A stretch of DNA of 49,259 nucleotides, from positions 1 through 49,259 of the forward strand of contig CAIZFH010000030.1 in assembly GCA_903932155.1 (NCBI GenBank). The letters run 5' to 3'. The notes below the pieces were generated by a model, which was not told where the DNA came from, did not search any database, and worked only from the letters and a program-made list of their open reading frames with translations. Both the position numbers and the translations under genes were made by a program. Below, in pieces: positions 38,101 through 45,514 of this stretch (position 1 is the stretch's first letter; each line of letters opens with the position of its first letter). This stretch comes from an uncultured Granulicella sp. (GTDB lineage: Bacteria > Acidobacteriota > Terriglobia > Terriglobales > Acidobacteriaceae).

Positions 38101-38177
38101 TGGTAGGCACGAGGAGACTCGAACTCCTGACCTCTACCGTGTCAAGGTAGCGCTCTAACCAACTGAGCTACGCGCCT
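38101..38177 (-). tRNA. tRNA-Val (anticodon GAC)
   Basis: A complete cloverleaf is read on the minus strand: acceptor AGGCGCG/CGTGCCT (one G-T pair), D arm with TAGCTCAGTTGG, and anticodon stem CTACC/GGTAG with loop TTGACAC, giving anticodon GAC. The T arm is AGGAG/CTCCT with loop TTCGAGT, the discriminator is A, and the CCA end is encoded. It stands alone with no neighbouring tRNA. Confidence 0.95.
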
Positions 38178-38324
38178 GCAGCCAGCCCGGGCGGGCGGCG
38201 GTTACAACTTATTCAGTCTAAATTGCTGGGCGTGTCAGCGCAAACACCGAAGAAAAGCACATCGCGCTCCCTCCTGCCCCGCAGCAAGCAGAAAAATGCA
38301 CTACGATGGACGTGCCCGCAAACC

Positions 38325-38897
38325 ATGAACTTTCTGCGTCAGTTCCGCGCCGCTCCCAATTTGCTTACCCTGTTGCGTCTGTTCATCATTCCGTTTCTCA
38401 TCATTACGATTCTGGACGGGCGGCACATGCTGGCCTTTGCACTGTTCGTGCTGGCTGGCTTCAGCGACGGACTGGATGGACTGGCGGCGCGCATAACCAA
38501 GCAGTACACGCGGCTCGGTCTCTATCTCGATCCCATAGCCGACAAGCTGCTTCTCAGCACGCTCTTCGTTGTGCTCACGCATATGGGCCAGGTGCCGCGC
38601 TATGTCACCGTGCTGGTCTTCAGCCGCGACCTGGGAATCCTGCTGATTGCAACCCTGCTGTTTGCCACCGGAACCCTGCGCGACTTCCGCCCCAGCCTGC
38701 TGGGCAAGTTCAATACGCTGGTCCAGATCTTCGGGCTCACCGTCGTATTGGTGGAGCTGGCGTGGCCCTCGATCGACGCCGTATTGCTCCGGGTGTGGCT
38801 CCTGAAAGCCATCGCCTGGCTCGCGCCCATCTCCGCCGCGCAGTATGCCTGGATCGTGGTGCGCAGAATCAGTACGCCCGAACCGGCGAGCAAGTAA
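38325..38897 (+). CDS. pgsA: CDP-diacylglycerol-glycerol-3-phosphate phosphatidyltransferase
   Basis: Inner-membrane CDP-alcohol phosphotransferase of 190 residues with about five to six TM helices. The family motif D-x2-DG-x2-AR-x8-G-x3-D-x3-D is fully matched: D48, D51-G52, A55-R56, G65, D69 and D73. The size and the PNLLTLLRLFIIP start suggest PgsA, the committed step to phosphatidylglycerol. Cardiolipin synthase of the eukaryote-like type or another CDP-alcohol transferase remains possible. The ATG at 38325 places PNLLTLLR at the N-terminus as in homologues; the longer frame from 38223 adds a basic, unconserved leader. It is convergent with the zinc-ribbon gene. Confidence 0.85.
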   Translation: MNFLRQFRAAPNLLTLLRLFIIPFLIITILDGRHMLAFALFVLAGFSDGLDGLAARITKQYTRLGLYLDPIADKLLLSTLFVVLTHMGQVPRYVTVLVFSRDLGILLIATLLFATGTLRDFRPSLLGKFNTLVQIFGLTVVLVELAWPSIDAVLLRVWLLKAIAWLAPISAAQYAWIVVRRISTPEPASK

Positions 38898-38946
38898 GCC
38901 ATTCCCCGCCGCAAAACATAACTCCAAATCAGGCTCTATAGTTGGG

Positions 38947-39111
38947 CTAATCCACGCTGTCGGAGCCAGCGCCCTCTTCATTGACGTCGTTCAGAATGTC
39001 GGCGAACTCCGCCGCATCGAACACCTCGCCGCACATCTGGCACACAACAAACTCTGCGTCCTCCTCGCGGGCGACGACGCGAACCTGCGGATGTTTGCAC
39101 GATGCCGGCAT
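38947..39111 (-). CDS. Small zinc-ribbon-like protein (54 aa)
   Basis: A 54-codon gene on the minus strand. It begins MPASCKHPQV, has CQMCGEVFD in the middle (a CxxC knuckle, with the N-terminal Cys5 and His7 as possible further ligands), and ends in a strongly acidic tail (NDVNEEGAGSDS). This looks like a single zinc ribbon. The ATG at 39111 has no clear SD, so the start is set by the Cys-His pair. Strong third-position GC matches real coding sequence here. Function is unknown; small ribbons of this kind can bind RNA polymerase or nucleic acid. Confidence 0.6.
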   Translation of the reverse strand: MPASCKHPQVRVVAREEDAEFVVCQMCGEVFDAAEFADILNDVNEEGAGSDSVD

Positions 39112-39436
39112 AAGCGGAGGATTCTAGGCTATTAGAAAATCTTGCCTTTGCAGACACCACTTGTCAATCGGGAATTCAAACTTTGTCCTGACACAATAGT
39201 AGTGCTCCACATTAAACCCCAAGAAAATCATCCGCTGGCCAGGGTATCGGCAGATGGTTCCGGGCCATCCCTTGTTGGCCCTCACCCACCACCGCTGGCC
39301 TCGCTCCGAAAGCAGACTTGCAACCGGCCCGCTTCCGCCGTACACTAAATAGGACCAATACGGTCGGATTGGTGCCGGACATACAATCCTGCCATTCCGG
39401 CCTATAAGACAGAATCTGGCGAGAGAGGGGATCCGA
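39112..39436. promoter_or_regulatory. Upstream region of the isc operon with palindrome ACCAAT-N8-ATTGGT
   Basis: No gene is found in these 325 bp. A perfect inverted repeat, ACCAAT at 39354-39359 and ATTGGT at 39368-39373 with 8 bp between, lies 64 bp before the iscR start. By position it is a candidate operator for the Rrf2 regulator encoded next to it; it does not look like the E. coli IscR type 1 or 2 sites. AT-rich sequence at 39120-39230 holds nothing else I can name. Confidence 0.4.
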
Positions 39437-39931
39437 ATGCTTCGTTTGACCAAAAAAGCAGATTACGGGCTGATGGCACTTAAGTATCTGGCCGAGCAAG
39501 CCGGCATCTCGTCTGCCTCAGGCGCCAGAAACGCTGTCGCGCAGAGCGCCAAGGACATCGCCCAGGCCTACCACATTCCGCCGCCGCTGCTGGCCAAGAT
39601 TCTGCAGACGCTGGCGCGCGCCGGGCTGCTGGTCTCCCACGCCGGAACCAATGGTGGCTACGCACTGGCGCGGCCCGCATCTAAAATCTCAGCCTTTGAG
39701 GTGATTCGCGCCATCGATGGGCCCTTGTTTATAACCAGCTGCATCACTATCCATGGATCGTGCGACCTTGCCGGCCACTGCACCATCAAAGAACCGCTGC
39801 GCAAGGTAAACGACAGCATCACGGATTTGCTCAGCAATATCCACATTAGCGACCTCATCGAGACGGCGGACGATACGCGTGGTGACGAGGCTGTCGCGCC
39901 GGGCCGCAAACTGGTCAGCATCCTGCAATAG
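39437..39931 (+). CDS. iscR: Rrf2-family regulator IscR
   Basis: Transcription factor of 164 residues. A winged helix occupies the N-terminal 80 residues ([19 protein letters not shown], with the recognition region around [19 protein letters not shown]). A cysteine cluster follows, with three Cys in [14 protein letters not shown] and a nearby His, matching the 2Fe-2S ligands of IscR except that the first spacing is six residues, not five. An insertion of about ten residues ([15 protein letters not shown]) lies in the N-terminal domain. Head position in the isc operon supports autoregulated, cluster-sensing control. GAGAGGGG precedes the ATG. Confidence 0.9.
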   Translation: MLRLTKKADYGLMALKYLAEQAGISSASGARNAVAQSAKDIAQAYHIPPPLLAKILQTLARAGLLVSHAGTNGGYALARPASKISAFEVIRAIDGPLFITSCITIHGSCDLAGHCTIKEPLRKVNDSITDLLSNIHISDLIETADDTRGDEAVAPGRKLVSILQ

Positions 39932-39990
39932 AGGCGCTGATTCATAACCAGCCGAAACATTCAAGATTTGAACCACAGAGGAGCAACACA

Positions 39991-41337
39991 ATGAGTCTTC
40001 AGAATGGAATTAGCCACAACGGGAATGAGACCGGCCAAAGTGGCTCGGTTCCCGGAACCAACAGCACAGGAGTAGTCATTACGCACTCGGAAACCCCGCT
40101 GCCTGAGGGCGTGCATCTTCCCCTCTACATGGACAACCACGCCACCACGCCCCTCGATCCCCGCGTGCTGGAAGCCATGATGCCGTACTTCACCGGCAAG
40201 TTCGGCAACGCCGCCAGCCGCAACCACCAGTTCGGCTGGGAGGCGGAAAAAGCCGTCGACATCGCACGTGAGCAGGTGGCCAAGCTCATTGGTGCCACCT
40301 CCAAGGAGATCATCTTCACCTCCGGCGCCACCGAGAGCGACAACCTCGCCATCAAGGGCATCGCCGAGATGTACCGCGAGCGCGGCAACCATATCATCAC
40401 CCAGGTCACGGAGCACAAGGCCGTCCTCGATACATGCAAGAAGCTGGAAAAGATGGGCTATCGCGTCACCTACTTGCCCGTCCTGGCCGACGGCCTCATC
40501 GACCTCGACGACCTGCGCCGCGCCATCGTCACCGAAGGCCCGGAGAAGACCATCCTCGTCTCCATCATGTACGCCAACAACGAAATCGGCGTCGTACAGC
40601 CCATCCGCGAGATTGGCAAACTCTGCCACGAGAAGGGCGTTCTCTTCCACACCGACGCCGTACAGGCGGTCGGCAAGATTCCCGTCGATGTGCAGGCTGA
40701 CAACATCGACGTCCTCAGCATCTCGGCGCACAAGCTTTATGGACCAAAAGGTGTCGGCGCTCTCTACGTTCGCCGCCGCAACCCCCGCGTCCAGATCACC
40801 GAACAGATCAACGGCGGCGGCCACGAGCGCGGCATGCGCAGCGGTACCCTCAACGTCCCCGGCATCGTCGGCATGGGCGCAGCCTGCGAGATCGCAAGGA
40901 ACGAGATGGTGGCAGAGGCTGCCCGCGAACTCGAACTCCGCGACTACCTCAAGAACAAGCTGGAGTCCGCCCTCGACTACACCCAGGTCAACGGCAACAT
41001 GGACCACCACCTGCCCGGCAACCTCAACATGAGCTTCGTCTACGTCGAAGGCGAATCGCTCCTGATGGGCATCAACGACATCGCTGTCAGCTCCGGCTCG
41101 GCCTGCACCTCGGCCACGCTCGAGCCCAGCTACGTCCTCAAGGCCCTCGGCTTGGGCGACGAGATCGCCCACAGCTCCATCCGCTTCGGCCTCGGCCGCT
41201 TCAACACCAAAGCCGAGGTGGACTATGTGGCCGATAAGATCATCGATGTAGTGCGCAAGCTGCGCGAGCTCAGCCCGCTCTACGAGATGGTGCTGGATGG
41301 CATCGATTTGACCAAGATTGAATGGGCCGCGCACTAG
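39991..41337 (+). CDS. iscS: Cysteine desulfurase IscS
   Basis: PLP-dependent desulfurase of 448 residues that transfers persulfide sulfur to IscU. The fold starts at [14 protein letters not shown] (residue 47). The Schiff-base Lys is K248 in [12 protein letters not shown] and the persulfide Cys is C372 in [14 protein letters not shown], a long flexible-loop group I pattern. An N-terminal extension of about 45 Gly/Asn/Ser/Thr-rich residues is absent from typical IscS (about 404 residues). GAGGAG precedes the ATG at 39991. It lies 59 bp after iscR and 36 bp before iscU. Confidence 0.95.
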   Translation: MSLQNGISHNGNETGQSGSVPGTNSTGVVITHSETPLPEGVHLPLYMDNHATTPLDPRVLEAMMPYFTGKFGNAASRNHQFGWEAEKAVDIAREQVAKLIGATSKEIIFTSGATESDNLAIKGIAEMYRERGNHIITQVTEHKAVLDTCKKLEKMGYRVTYLPVLADGLIDLDDLRRAIVTEGPEKTILVSIMYANNEIGVVQPIREIGKLCHEKGVLFHTDAVQAVGKIPVDVQADNIDVLSISAHKLYGPKGVGALYVRRRNPRVQITEQINGGGHERGMRSGTLNVPGIVGMGAACEIARNEMVAEAARELELRDYLKNKLESALDYTQVNGNMDHHLPGNLNMSFVYVEGESLLMGINDIAVSSGSACTSATLEPSYVLKALGLGDEIAHSSIRFGLGRFNTKAEVDYVADKIIDVVRKLRELSPLYEMVLDGIDLTKIEWAAH

Positions 41338-41373
41338 GTTCGTATTGATAATTTGGCAACAAGGAGAAACATC

Positions 41374-41805
41374 ATGGCATACAGCGATAAGGTAGTAGAC
41401 CACTACGAGAATCCCCGCAACGTCGGCACGCTGGACAAGTCATCCGACAGTGTTGGCACGGGTCTGGTCGGCGCGCCGGAGTGCGGCGACGTAATGCGCC
41501 TGCAGATCCGCGTCAATCCCCAGACACAGGTCATCGAGGACGCCAAGTTCAAGACCTTCGGCTGCGGCTCGGCCATCGCCAGCTCGTCGCTGGCCACTGA
41601 ATGGGTCAAGGGCCGCACCGTCAGTGAAGCGCTCACCATCTCCAACACCGACATCGTCAAGGAGCTGGCCCTGCCACCGGTCAAGATCCACTGCTCGGTG
41701 CTGGCGGAGGACGCCATCCGCGCCGCCATCGGCGACTGGAAGAAGAAGAACGGTGTGGCCGAAACCGAAGGCACCTCCGTCGCCGCCTCCGCCCACTATA
41801 ATTAG
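41374..41805 (+). CDS. iscU: Fe-S cluster scaffold IscU
   Basis: Scaffold protein of 143 residues. The cluster ligands are C37 with D39 (APECGDVM), C64 (GCGSAIASSS) and C107 (IHCSVLAEDA). The LPPVK motif at 100-104 is the recognition site for the Hsp70 HscA, implying that an HscA exists in the cell although none is encoded in this window. The ATG at 41374 lies 7 bp after AAGGAG; the earlier in-frame codon at 41353 is not a plausible start. A short Ala/Ser tail of about 15 residues follows the conserved domain. Confidence 0.95.
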   Translation: MAYSDKVVDHYENPRNVGTLDKSSDSVGTGLVGAPECGDVMRLQIRVNPQTQVIEDAKFKTFGCGSAIASSSLATEWVKGRTVSEALTISNTDIVKELALPPVKIHCSVLAEDAIRAAIGDWKKKNGVAETEGTSVAASAHYN

Positions 41806-41813
41806 TGAAACTC

Positions 41814-41850
41814 AGGCCGGCGGATTCTCGAGTACGCCGGCCTTTGCTTG
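41814..41850 (+). terminator. Stem-loop after iscU
   Basis: AGGCCGGCG at 41814-41822 pairs perfectly with CGCCGGCCT at 41835-41843 (9 bp, 12-nt loop) and is followed by TTGCTTGG, a weak T-rich tail. It could be a partial terminator that lowers expression of the genes after iscU. Confidence 0.55.
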
Positions 41851-41859
41851 GTTATCCCT

Positions 41860-42096
41860 ATGTCGAGTCCCTACGCTAGGCGCTATGTGCAGTGCGTACT
41901 CATCGGTATTCCGATTATTTTTGCTATGAGCTGGCTCCCTCCAAAGTTAAGTGGCGAGACGATCAAGGACTATGCAAGGAATCATCCCCGCTCAATGAGC
42001 GAGCGATTTGGATTTGCAGTCGTATTCTCTCTGGTGATAGCTGCTCCATTAGCACTTCTCGGTACGTCAGACATTTCAAAAGAACGCGATAAGTAA
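41860..42096 (+). CDS. Small membrane protein between iscU and iscA
   Basis: A 78-residue protein with two hydrophobic helices (about residues 9-25 and 50-66) joined by a charged loop (KLSGETIKDYARNHPRSMSERF). No family is recognised. The ATG at 41860 is preferred over the TTG at 41848, but no SD is obvious. GC content is lower than in iscU and iscA, and it sits directly after a stem-loop, suggesting insertion into the isc operon. Whether it is expressed is uncertain. Confidence 0.5.
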   Translation: MSSPYARRYVQCVLIGIPIIFAMSWLPPKLSGETIKDYARNHPRSMSERFGFAVVFSLVIAAPLALLGTSDISKERDK

Positions 42097-42126
42097 GTCG
42101 CTTTTACCACAACAACGGATCGCCCT

Positions 42127-42609
42127 ATGTCCATGGTCACCCTCCAAACCGAAACACCCAAAGGCGCGGTCGCCGCACCTGTCGTGCAGGCCGCTCCGCC
42201 GTCCCCGGTCCTCACCGCCGACGGCGAACCCGACGGTGCCAAGGGTATCCAGGTCACAGCGCGCGCGCTCAAGCGCATCCGTATCGCCATGGCGAAGGAA
42301 CACATCTCGCCCGCTGCCGGCGGCCTGCGCGTGGGCATCACCGGCGGCGGTTGCTCCGGCCTCAGCTACAGCATTCGCTTCGACTCACATCCCCGTGAGC
42401 GCGACCGCATCTACGCCTACTCGCAGACGCACCTTGACCCCACGCTCACGGATGCGCCGCCGATCCGCATCTTCGTCGACCCCAAAAGCTTCATTTACCT
42501 TAGCGGCATGGTTCTCGACTATGAGGAGACCCTCATGCGCCAGGCCTTCAACTTCATCAACCCGCACTCCACCAAATCCTGCGGCTGCGGCTCCAGCTTC
42601 TCTACATAA
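42127..42609 (+). CDS. iscA: A-type Fe-S carrier (IscA/HesB family)
   Basis: Protein of 160 residues. The conserved HesB domain occupies about residues 40-160 and holds the three cluster-binding Cys: one in ITGGGCSGLSYS and two in SCGCGSSF at the C-terminus. A 38-residue Pro/Ala-rich N-terminal extension is unusual; IscA is normally about 107 residues. It delivers clusters from IscU to apo-proteins. The alternative start at 42133 (second Met) would change little. Naming as IscA rather than ErpA or SufA follows operon context only. Confidence 0.88.
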   Translation: MSMVTLQTETPKGAVAAPVVQAAPPSPVLTADGEPDGAKGIQVTARALKRIRIAMAKEHISPAAGGLRVGITGGGCSGLSYSIRFDSHPRERDRIYAYSQTHLDPTLTDAPPIRIFVDPKSFIYLSGMVLDYEETLMRQAFNFINPHSTKSCGCGSSFST

Positions 42610-42671
42610 AATACTAAGTAATTTTAGTATTTACATATAATCTATCCTCGCATAGTATTACTAACGAGGAC
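42609..42671 (+). promoter_or_regulatory. Promoter and operator palindromes of the toxin-antitoxin pair
   Basis: A perfect 9-bp inverted repeat (AAATACTAA at 42609-42617, TTAGTATTT at 42624-42632) is followed by an exact TATAAT -10 box at 42636-42641. A second, related palindrome (TAGTATTACTA, about 42653-42663) comes next, then GAGGA as SD at about 42667. The layout fits a promoter repressed by its own antitoxin. The first palindrome could also act as an iscA terminator. The region is strikingly AT-rich. Confidence 0.6.
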
Positions 42672-42677
42672 AAGACT

Positions 42678-43229
42678 ATGCAATCGACACTTGGTACGAT
42701 CGAAGCGTCAGAATCCGAATATCCTATGCAAGAGAACTTCGATCTAAGCGTCGCGGACGCGGTGTGGATAGGCGTAGCCCTGCTCCACAACAGTCGTCCC
42801 AGCCAGGCACAGTTCACCAACGATGAGATCGTGAGCTCTGTTCTGAAACATCGTCTGACGAAGGCAACGGAGAAGAGCATCCGGCAGCATGTTATTCAGC
42901 ATTGCGTCGCCGAATGTAAGCCCCAGCCAAACCGCAGCTGCATGTTGCACGCAACCCGAGATAGCCATAGGAGAATATTCCACGATTGGGAAGACCAGCC
43001 TCATCCGGAACGTCGGGGAGCTCCAACCCATCCCGTGTGGGAGAATCTTCCAGCACAATATGCCTATCTCCAACAATGGTACGAAGAGAGGCGGAACAAG
43101 AGGACTTCCGAGATGTCTAGGCAAGACCCTTTACTCGATTTGATCGGCAGCGGAAGTGAAATCTGGACGGGCCACTCCGCGGATGACTATGTCACGAATC
43201 TCCGTGCAGGTTGGAGTGAAGCCCGGTGA
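42678..43229 (+). CDS. Putative antitoxin with unrecognised N-terminal domain
   Basis: Protein of 183 residues directly before a PIN toxin gene, sharing GTGA. The first ~120 residues (starting near FDLSVADAVWIGVALLHNSRP) look helical with a central KSIRQHVIQHCVAE helix and conserved-looking Trp/Tyr at EWENLP-like and YLQQWYEE positions. I think this resembles a winged-helix DUF common in acidobacterial antitoxin-like genes, but cannot name it with certainty. The last 35 residues (SGSEIWTGHSADDYVTNLRAGWS) resemble the toxin-neutralising tail of VapB-like antitoxins. The predicted role is to bind the palindromes upstream and neutralise the toxin. Confidence 0.65.
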   Translation: MQSTLGTIEASESEYPMQENFDLSVADAVWIGVALLHNSRPSQAQFTNDEIVSSVLKHRLTKATEKSIRQHVIQHCVAECKPQPNRSCMLHATRDSHRRIFHDWEDQPHPERRGAPTHPVWENLPAQYAYLQQWYEERRNKRTSEMSRQDPLLDLIGSGSEIWTGHSADDYVTNLRAGWSEAR

Positions 43230-43648
43230 GCCGCATCTTCTGGGACACAAATCTATTCATCTATCTCTTTGAAAAAAACGCCGAGTTCCTAAAGCCGACC
43301 CAGGCACTGAGGAACCGGATGATCGAACGCGGAGATGAGCTGATTACTTCAACAATGACCCTGGCCGAAGTGCAGGTTGGGCCACGCAGAGCCAAAAACT
43401 TTGCGCTCGCTGAGCGCTATCGCGATGCTATTCGTAGTACAAGCAGTGTGGTGCTTTTTGACGATGCGGCCGCCGACATCTACGCGGAACTGCGGGTGAA
43501 CCCTGCAATTAAGCCACCGGATGCCATTCAACTGAGTTGCGCAGCCGCTACAGGCGTGGAACTCTTCATTACAAACGACGTCAATCTGCACAAGCTGATG
43601 GTGCCTGGAATTCATTTTGTGACCTCGCTAATGCGGGTACCAATCTGA
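43226..43648 (+). CDS. PIN-domain toxin (VapC-like ribonuclease)
   Basis: Protein of 140 residues. The acidic quartet of the PIN fold is intact: D7 in FWDTNLFIYLFE, E48 in MTLAEVQVG, D99 in KPPDAIQLSCA and D118 in FITNDVNL. The GTG start overlaps the antitoxin stop by 4 bp, typical of type II pairs. VapC-like PIN proteins cleave RNA, often tRNA or rRNA; the target here is unknown. It sits within the isc operon, between iscA and hscB. Confidence 0.9.
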   Translation: MSRIFWDTNLFIYLFEKNAEFLKPTQALRNRMIERGDELITSTMTLAEVQVGPRRAKNFALAERYRDAIRSTSSVVLFDDAAADIYAELRVNPAIKPPDAIQLSCAAATGVELFITNDVNLHKLMVPGIHFVTSLMRVPI

Positions 43649-43686
43649 CCTGCATCGTCGGTTCAATTCGGATAGTCTGAGACTGC

Positions 43687-44316
43687 ATGAGCCACGACGG
43701 ATATACCACCTACTTCGCCATCTTCTCCCTGCCCGCACACCTGGTGCTCGATCTCGCCGCGCTGGAGAAGAGCTTTTACGCGCTCAGCCGCAGGCTGCAT
43801 CCCGACCGTTTCGCCTCTCGCCCCCCAGACGAGCAGGTCGCCGCACTCGCCGAAAGCTCTCGCCTCAACGACGCCTATCGCACCCTGAAAGACCCCATCG
43901 CGCGCACCGAGTATTTGTTGATGCTGGAAGGCATCGAGTTGGAGGAGCAGTCGAAATCCGCCACCGAAGCCGCGCGCGCCAGCGGCACGGCCAAGAAGCA
44001 GATCGTTCCCGAAGACATGCTGGAAGAGGCCTTCGAGTTGAATATGCAGCTCGAAGAGATGCGCATGGCAAAGAAGATGGGCGAGGACGATCCGCAGTTG
44101 CGCAAGGACCTACTCACAGCAAAAACCGGCTTCGACAACAAAATGGCCGCCACGCAGGCCGAACTGGAATCCTTGTGGGCAAAGTGGGATGCCGCCTTCG
44201 ACGCTAACGACTCCGCCGCCAAAGTCGCAACCCGCGATGCCATGGTCGCGCTGCTCAACCGGAGAAGTTATTTGCGCAATCTGGTTCGCGATGTGAACCA
44301 AGCCCTGGAATCCTGA
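43687..44316 (+). CDS. hscB: Co-chaperone HscB
   Basis: J-domain co-chaperone of 209 residues that brings IscU to the Hsp70 HscA. The N-terminal J domain has YFAIFSLPAHLVLD and the HPDRF motif (38-42). The C-terminal three-helix IscU-binding domain begins near residue 115 (EDMLEEAFELNMQLEEMR). A ~20-residue charged insert (EEQSKSATEAARASGTAKK) makes it longer than the E. coli protein (171). It follows the toxin gene by 38 bp and ends the plus-strand isc cluster; no hscA or fdx follows. Confidence 0.92.
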   Translation: MSHDGYTTYFAIFSLPAHLVLDLAALEKSFYALSRRLHPDRFASRPPDEQVAALAESSRLNDAYRTLKDPIARTEYLLMLEGIELEEQSKSATEAARASGTAKKQIVPEDMLEEAFELNMQLEEMRMAKKMGEDDPQLRKDLLTAKTGFDNKMAATQAELESLWAKWDAAFDANDSAAKVATRDAMVALLNRRSYLRNLVRDVNQALES

Positions 44317-44340
44317 AGCACTTCGCCGTGCAGTAACGCA

Positions 44341-44372
44341 AAAAGGGAAGGCCGAGTGGCCCTCCCTTTTAT
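44341..44372. terminator. Bidirectional terminator between hscB and exbD
   Basis: A 13-bp stem with one mismatch (AAAAGGGAAGGCC at 44341-44353, GGCCCTCCCTTTT at 44358-44370) and a GAGT loop has A-run and T-run flanks. It therefore works on both strands and separates the convergent hscB and exbD genes. Confidence 0.85.
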
Positions 44373-44400
44373 AAATCCCTGTCCATCCCAACGACTGAGC

Positions 44401-44835
44401 TTACTGTCCGGCTTCAACTCGTGGAGTAATCAGTCCAATGTTGTCCACATCCGCCTGATGACCAAAGTCGATTACCTCCGCGACCTTACTAAAATCCAGG
44501 TCCGGATCGCCTTTGACGAACATCACCTTCTCCTGGCGAGTAGCGAATATCTCCGTCAGCTTGGGCTCGATCTCGGATTTGTTGAAGGCTGTCTCGTTGA
44601 TCTTGTACGAAGGTTCTCCCGCTCCGTTGGCGAGCACCTGCACCACGATCGTCTGCTCAGGCGGCGGTGCCGACTTGTCCTTCGGAGGCTGCGGAATCAG
44701 CGTATTCAGCCCCTTCGGCGTCACCGGCACGATCACCATGAAGATGATCAACAGCACCAGAAGAACGTCGATCAGCGGCGTAACGTTGATCTCCGACATT
44801 GCATGATCTGTACCACCACCCCCGCCCATTCCCAT
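44401..44835 (-). CDS. exbD: ExbD/TolR-family biopolymer transport protein (second copy)
   Basis: Protein of 144 residues with one TM helix (about 20-40) after the conserved INVTPLIDVLLVLLIIFMV, whose Asp is the proton-pathway residue. A periplasmic domain completes it. The ATG at 44835 lies just after AAGGAG; the longer frame from 44892 is not supported. It is the last gene of the tonB-exbB-exbD-exbD cluster, about 78 bp after the first exbD. Two non-identical ExbDs suggest a heteromeric stator. It works with ExbB and TonB to energise outer-membrane transporters. Confidence 0.92.
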   Translation of the reverse strand: MGMGGGGGTDHAMSEINVTPLIDVLLVLLIIFMVIVPVTPKGLNTLIPQPPKDKSAPPPEQTIVVQVLANGAGEPSYKINETAFNKSEIEPKLTEIFATRQEKVMFVKGDPDLDFSKVAEVIDFGHQADVDNIGLITPRVEAGQ

Positions 44836-44913
44836 AACAATCTCCTTAGACCTTCTGTTGCGATCGGCTGATTTCGCCCGGCCGCCCGGCACTGCGCCGG
44901 CAGGCGCTACTGC

Positions 44914-45354
44914 TTACTTCTGAACTGTATCTTCCGAATCGCGCTTCTCCGTCAACATGCCAAGTTCGCTGACTCCCGCGGTCCTAATGTCGTCGACCAC
45001 TTCCATCACCTTGCCGTATTTGGCGCGTATATCGGCGCGCAGATAGACTTGTTTGTCTGTCTTGTTCTCCAGCTTGGCGGAGATCTTGGGTCCCAGTTGC
45101 TCGGGTGGTACCTGGTCCGCGCCAAGGAACGACTTGCCGTCGCGTGTGATCGCAACCGTGATGGCGTCTTCCTTGTTGGCGTTCTCCATGATGACCGCCG
45201 CAGAGGCAATCGGCAGGTCAACATTGACCTTGTTGTTCAACATGGGCGTGATGACCATGAAGATGATCAGAAGCACCAGCATCACATCCACCATCGGCGT
45301 GACGTTGATGTTGGAATTGACCTTCTTGCCTTCGTCGCGTTTGGTAATAGCCAT
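44914..45354 (-). CDS. exbD: ExbD/TolR-family biopolymer transport protein (first copy)
   Basis: Protein of 146 residues. A short basic N-terminus (ITKRDEGKKV) leads to NINVTPMVDVMLVLLIIFMV with the conserved Asp in the TM helix. A periplasmic domain follows, ending in a charged tail. It differs clearly from the second ExbD in the periplasmic part. It lies 160 bp after exbB; a strong stem-loop at 45424-45456 occupies that gap. Confidence 0.92.
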   Translation of the reverse strand: MAITKRDEGKKVNSNINVTPMVDVMLVLLIIFMVITPMLNNKVNVDLPIASAAVIMENANKEDAITVAITRDGKSFLGADQVPPEQLGPKISAKLENKTDKQVYLRADIRAKYGKVMEVVDDIRTAGVSELGMLTEKRDSEDTVQK

Positions 45355-45423
45355 AATGTTTGTCCCGTTCAGTCGTTGATGGACGATGCCGTGCTGCTGT
45401 CAGCCGCTCAGAGGTTCAAGAGG

Positions 45424-45456
45424 CTTCGGAGGCCGTTCGCTTGCCGGCCTCCGAAG
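45424..45456 (-). other. Intercistronic stem-loop between exbB and exbD
   Basis: CTTCGGAGGCCG at 45424-45435 pairs perfectly with CGGCCTCCGAAG at 45445-45456 (12 bp, 9-nt loop). No T run follows on the minus strand, so it is more likely an mRNA-stability or processing element that sets exbB above exbD expression than a terminator. Confidence 0.55.
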
Positions 45457-45514
45457 GCCATGCTATCCGAGTGATCCCGCTTTTCGCCTGCCAATACCAG
45501 GCAGGGTGCTCGTC

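Noticed and set aside
38101-38177. tRNA-Val as an active integration site
   Set aside because: No integrase, no direct repeat of its 3' end was found on either side, and neighbouring genes are housekeeping.
39961-41403. A 480-codon minus-strand frame antisense to iscS
   Set aside because: It is a shadow of IscS, which has all its catalytic residues; its composition (Asp/Val/Glu-rich) is that of antisense high-GC code.
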